From: Sulfurospirillum sp. UBA6790
Lineage (GTDB): Bacteria > Campylobacterota > Campylobacteria > Campylobacterales > Sulfurospirillaceae
Assembly: GCA_002452855.1 (NCBI GenBank)
Contig: DKFS01000046.1
Location: 1-13,925 of the forward strand
Length of the DNA: 13,925 nucleotides
Direction: 5' to 3'
The notes under the pieces are model-generated. The model saw nothing but the letters and a program-made list of their open reading frames with translations, had not been told where the DNA came from and did not search any database. Below are positions 12,607 to 13,925 of the stretch, piece after piece. Numbering within the stretch: the stretch's first letter is position 1; each line of letters starts with the position of its first letter. The position numbers were made by a program, and so were the translations under genes.

Positions 12607-13925
12607 TTACGCAGGTTTTTTAATCAACAATTTTTCCATATCGGAACTTGCATCATCGGTCAAATGCAAGTTAAAGTTTTCTTGCAAGAATGAGAAGATG
12701 TCATCGTTCACAAATTGTGGTGGTTTTGGTCCGAGGTAAATGTTTTTGATGCCAAGGCTAAAGAGTCCTAGAAGAATAAGAACTGCTTTTTGCTCCATCC
12801 AACTCAAAACAATCGAAACTGGCAAATCATGTACAGTCACGCCAAGTGCGCCAGCAAGTGCTAATGCGATGTGAACGGCACCGTTACTGTCGTTGCATTG
12901 ACCAAGGTCTAGGTAGCGAGGAATGCCCGTGTCTGCAACGGTTCCAAAGTCGATGTCGTTAAATCTAAATTTACCACAGCTTGATGTTAAAATCACGCAG
13001 TCATTTGGTAAGCTCTCTGCCATTTTTCGGTAGTATTCGCCTCCTGAGCCTGGGGCGTCACAACCCGCGATGACGAAGAATTGGCTGATTTTACCCGCTT
13101 TGACTGCTTCTAAGATTTGTGGAGCAAGACCTAAGATGGTTTTATAGTGGTGTCCTGTGACCAGTGTTTCGTCACTGTCAAAACCTGTTACATCTGGAAG
13201 GGCTAAGGTTTGTGCGATGACTTCGCTAAAGTCGTTATTGTGGATTTTTTTGCCTTCTTTGATGCCGACGATGTCGTAGGTATAAAGTCTATCAACATAG
13301 GTTGATGTTGATTTTGGAGGAACGATACAGTTCGTGTTCACGATGATGGTTCCGCCCCATTGCTCAAAGAGTTTGGTTTGGTCAAACCATGATTTACCGA
13401 TGTTACCTTTAAGGTGTGCGTATTTGCGAAGTTCTGGGTAGCCGTGCGCTGGGATCATCTCAGAGTGCGTATAGATGTTGATGCCTTTGCCTTCGGTTTG
13501 TTTGAGAAGCTCAAGTAACATGTCAAGGTTGTGACCACTAACTAAGATCGCTTTGCCTTCTGCTTTGTTTTGAGAGATGCGAACAGGTGTTGGAATGCCA
13601 AGGTGAGAGGTGTGTGCATCACTTAAGATGTCCATCATTTTAACACCCGCAGAGCCGATTTTCATCAGTTGAGTGATGTGGTCGTCGAAGTTGAAGTTTA
13701 CATTGGTGAGTGTAAAATAAAGCGTTTGCGCAATGACATCATCGACTTCTTTGGTATCGGCACCAAATTCATTCGCGTGGGTTCGGTACGCACTGAGCCC
13801 TTTAAGACCGTAAATCATGATGTCTTGAAGCTTCGCCAAGTTGGCATCTTTGCCACACGTTCCTACCTCTTGACCTTTAGAACCACAGCCACCGATTGCA
13901 CTCATAGAGCATTGATCACATAACA
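12607..13925 (-). CDS. hcp: Hybrid cluster protein (prismane/hydroxylamine reductase family), class III type, N-terminus beyond window
   Basis: The frame stays open past the internal ATG at 13903-13905 to the window edge, reading LCDQCS, so the true start lies outside and the gene is partial. Hcp carries a hybrid Fe-S-O cluster and acts in nitric oxide or hydroxylamine metabolism. Numbering from the internal Met, all expected hybrid-cluster ligands are visible: H125, E149, C193, C282 (in VIAGCDAPGSGG), C310, C337 and E371 (in SWMEQKAV). The distance from the N-terminal cysteines to the ligand His is about 112 residues shorter than in Desulfovibrio Hcp, matching the short class III form that lacks one helical bundle. 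The N-terminal cysteines have a C-x2-C-x7-C-x9-C spacing, wider at the end than the x5 usual for the cubane cluster. The gene is convergent with mcrB across a shared terminator. Confidence 0.93.
   Translation of the reverse strand, partial: LCDQCSMSAIGGCGSKGQEVGTCGKDANLAKLQDIMIYGLKGLSAYRTHANEFGADTKEVDDVIAQTLYFTLTNVNFNFDDHITQLMKIGSAGVKMMDILSDAHTSHLGIPTPVRISQNKAEGKAILVSGHNLDMLLELLKQTEGKGINIYTHSEMIPAHGYPELRKYAHLKGNIGKSWFDQTKLFEQWGGTIIVNTNCIVPPKSTSTYVDRLYTYDIVGIKEGKKIHNNDFSEVIAQTLALPDVTGFDSDETLVTGHHYKTILGLAPQILEAVKAGKISQFFVIAGCDAPGSGGEYYRKMAESLPNDCVILTSSCGKFRFNDIDFGTVADTGIPRYLDLGQCNDSNGAVHIALALAGALGVTVHDLPVSIVLSWMEQKAVLILLGLFSLGIKNIYLGPKPPQFVNDDIFSFLQENFNLHLTDDASSDMEKLLIKKPA

Overview
The window looks like chromosome from a Campylobacterota bacterium, most likely Sulfurospirillum or a close relative. 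This is inferred from the Helicobacter-type HemJ sequence, the respiratory gene content and the moderate-to-low GC; no rRNA or marker gene confirms it. It contains 11 genes or gene remnants. No tRNA, rRNA, CRISPR array or transposase gene was seen.

Layout. (1) 15-3114, plus strand: a YcaO protein (ribosomal protein S12 beta-methylthiolation accessory factor) and a GntP-family sugar-acid/H+ symporter. The symporter gene has a perfect 9-bp inverted repeat just after its predicted transcription start and a terminator behind it. (2) 3134-4369, minus: a DEAD-box RNA helicase, divergent from a HemJ-like membrane protein (4502-5017, plus). (3) 5014-6957, minus: a tightly overlapping operon for a Rieske iron-sulfur protein, a cytochrome b and a 99-residue two-helix membrane protein. 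There is no cytochrome c gene in the operon. (4) 7105-9756, plus: a small S4-domain RNA-binding protein, then a gene fusing a YczE/YitT-like membrane domain to a cytidylate-kinase-like domain, then a single-domain polyphosphate kinase 2. The fusion gene is broken in this sequence by a 16-bp tandem duplication that shifts the frame. (5) 9852-12495, plus: an AT-rich mcrC-mcrB pair, a modification-dependent restriction module. It is flanked by an 11-bp inverted repeat, has no ribosome binding site for mcrC and probably starts as a leaderless mRNA. (6) 12607-13925, minus: a hybrid cluster protein of the short (class III) type, cut by the window edge at its N-terminus.

The most unusual signal lies between and inside genes. 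The palindrome TTACATGTAA occurs eight times exactly (four of these as TTTACATGTAAA), plus two one-mismatch copies. About 0.04 copies would be expected for random sequence at 40% GC. Most copies are intergenic: in divergent promoter regions, just past stop codons, or over a ribosome binding site. The three copies inside genes are all read in the same frame, as Leu-His-Val. No exact copy lies in the mcrC-mcrB block, which supports recent acquisition of that block.

The genes do not form one pathway. The Rieske/cytochrome b operon and the convergent HemJ-like gene both concern heme or quinol chemistry. Hcp fits nitrosative or redox stress in a respiratory anaerobe or microaerobe. McrBC is defence.
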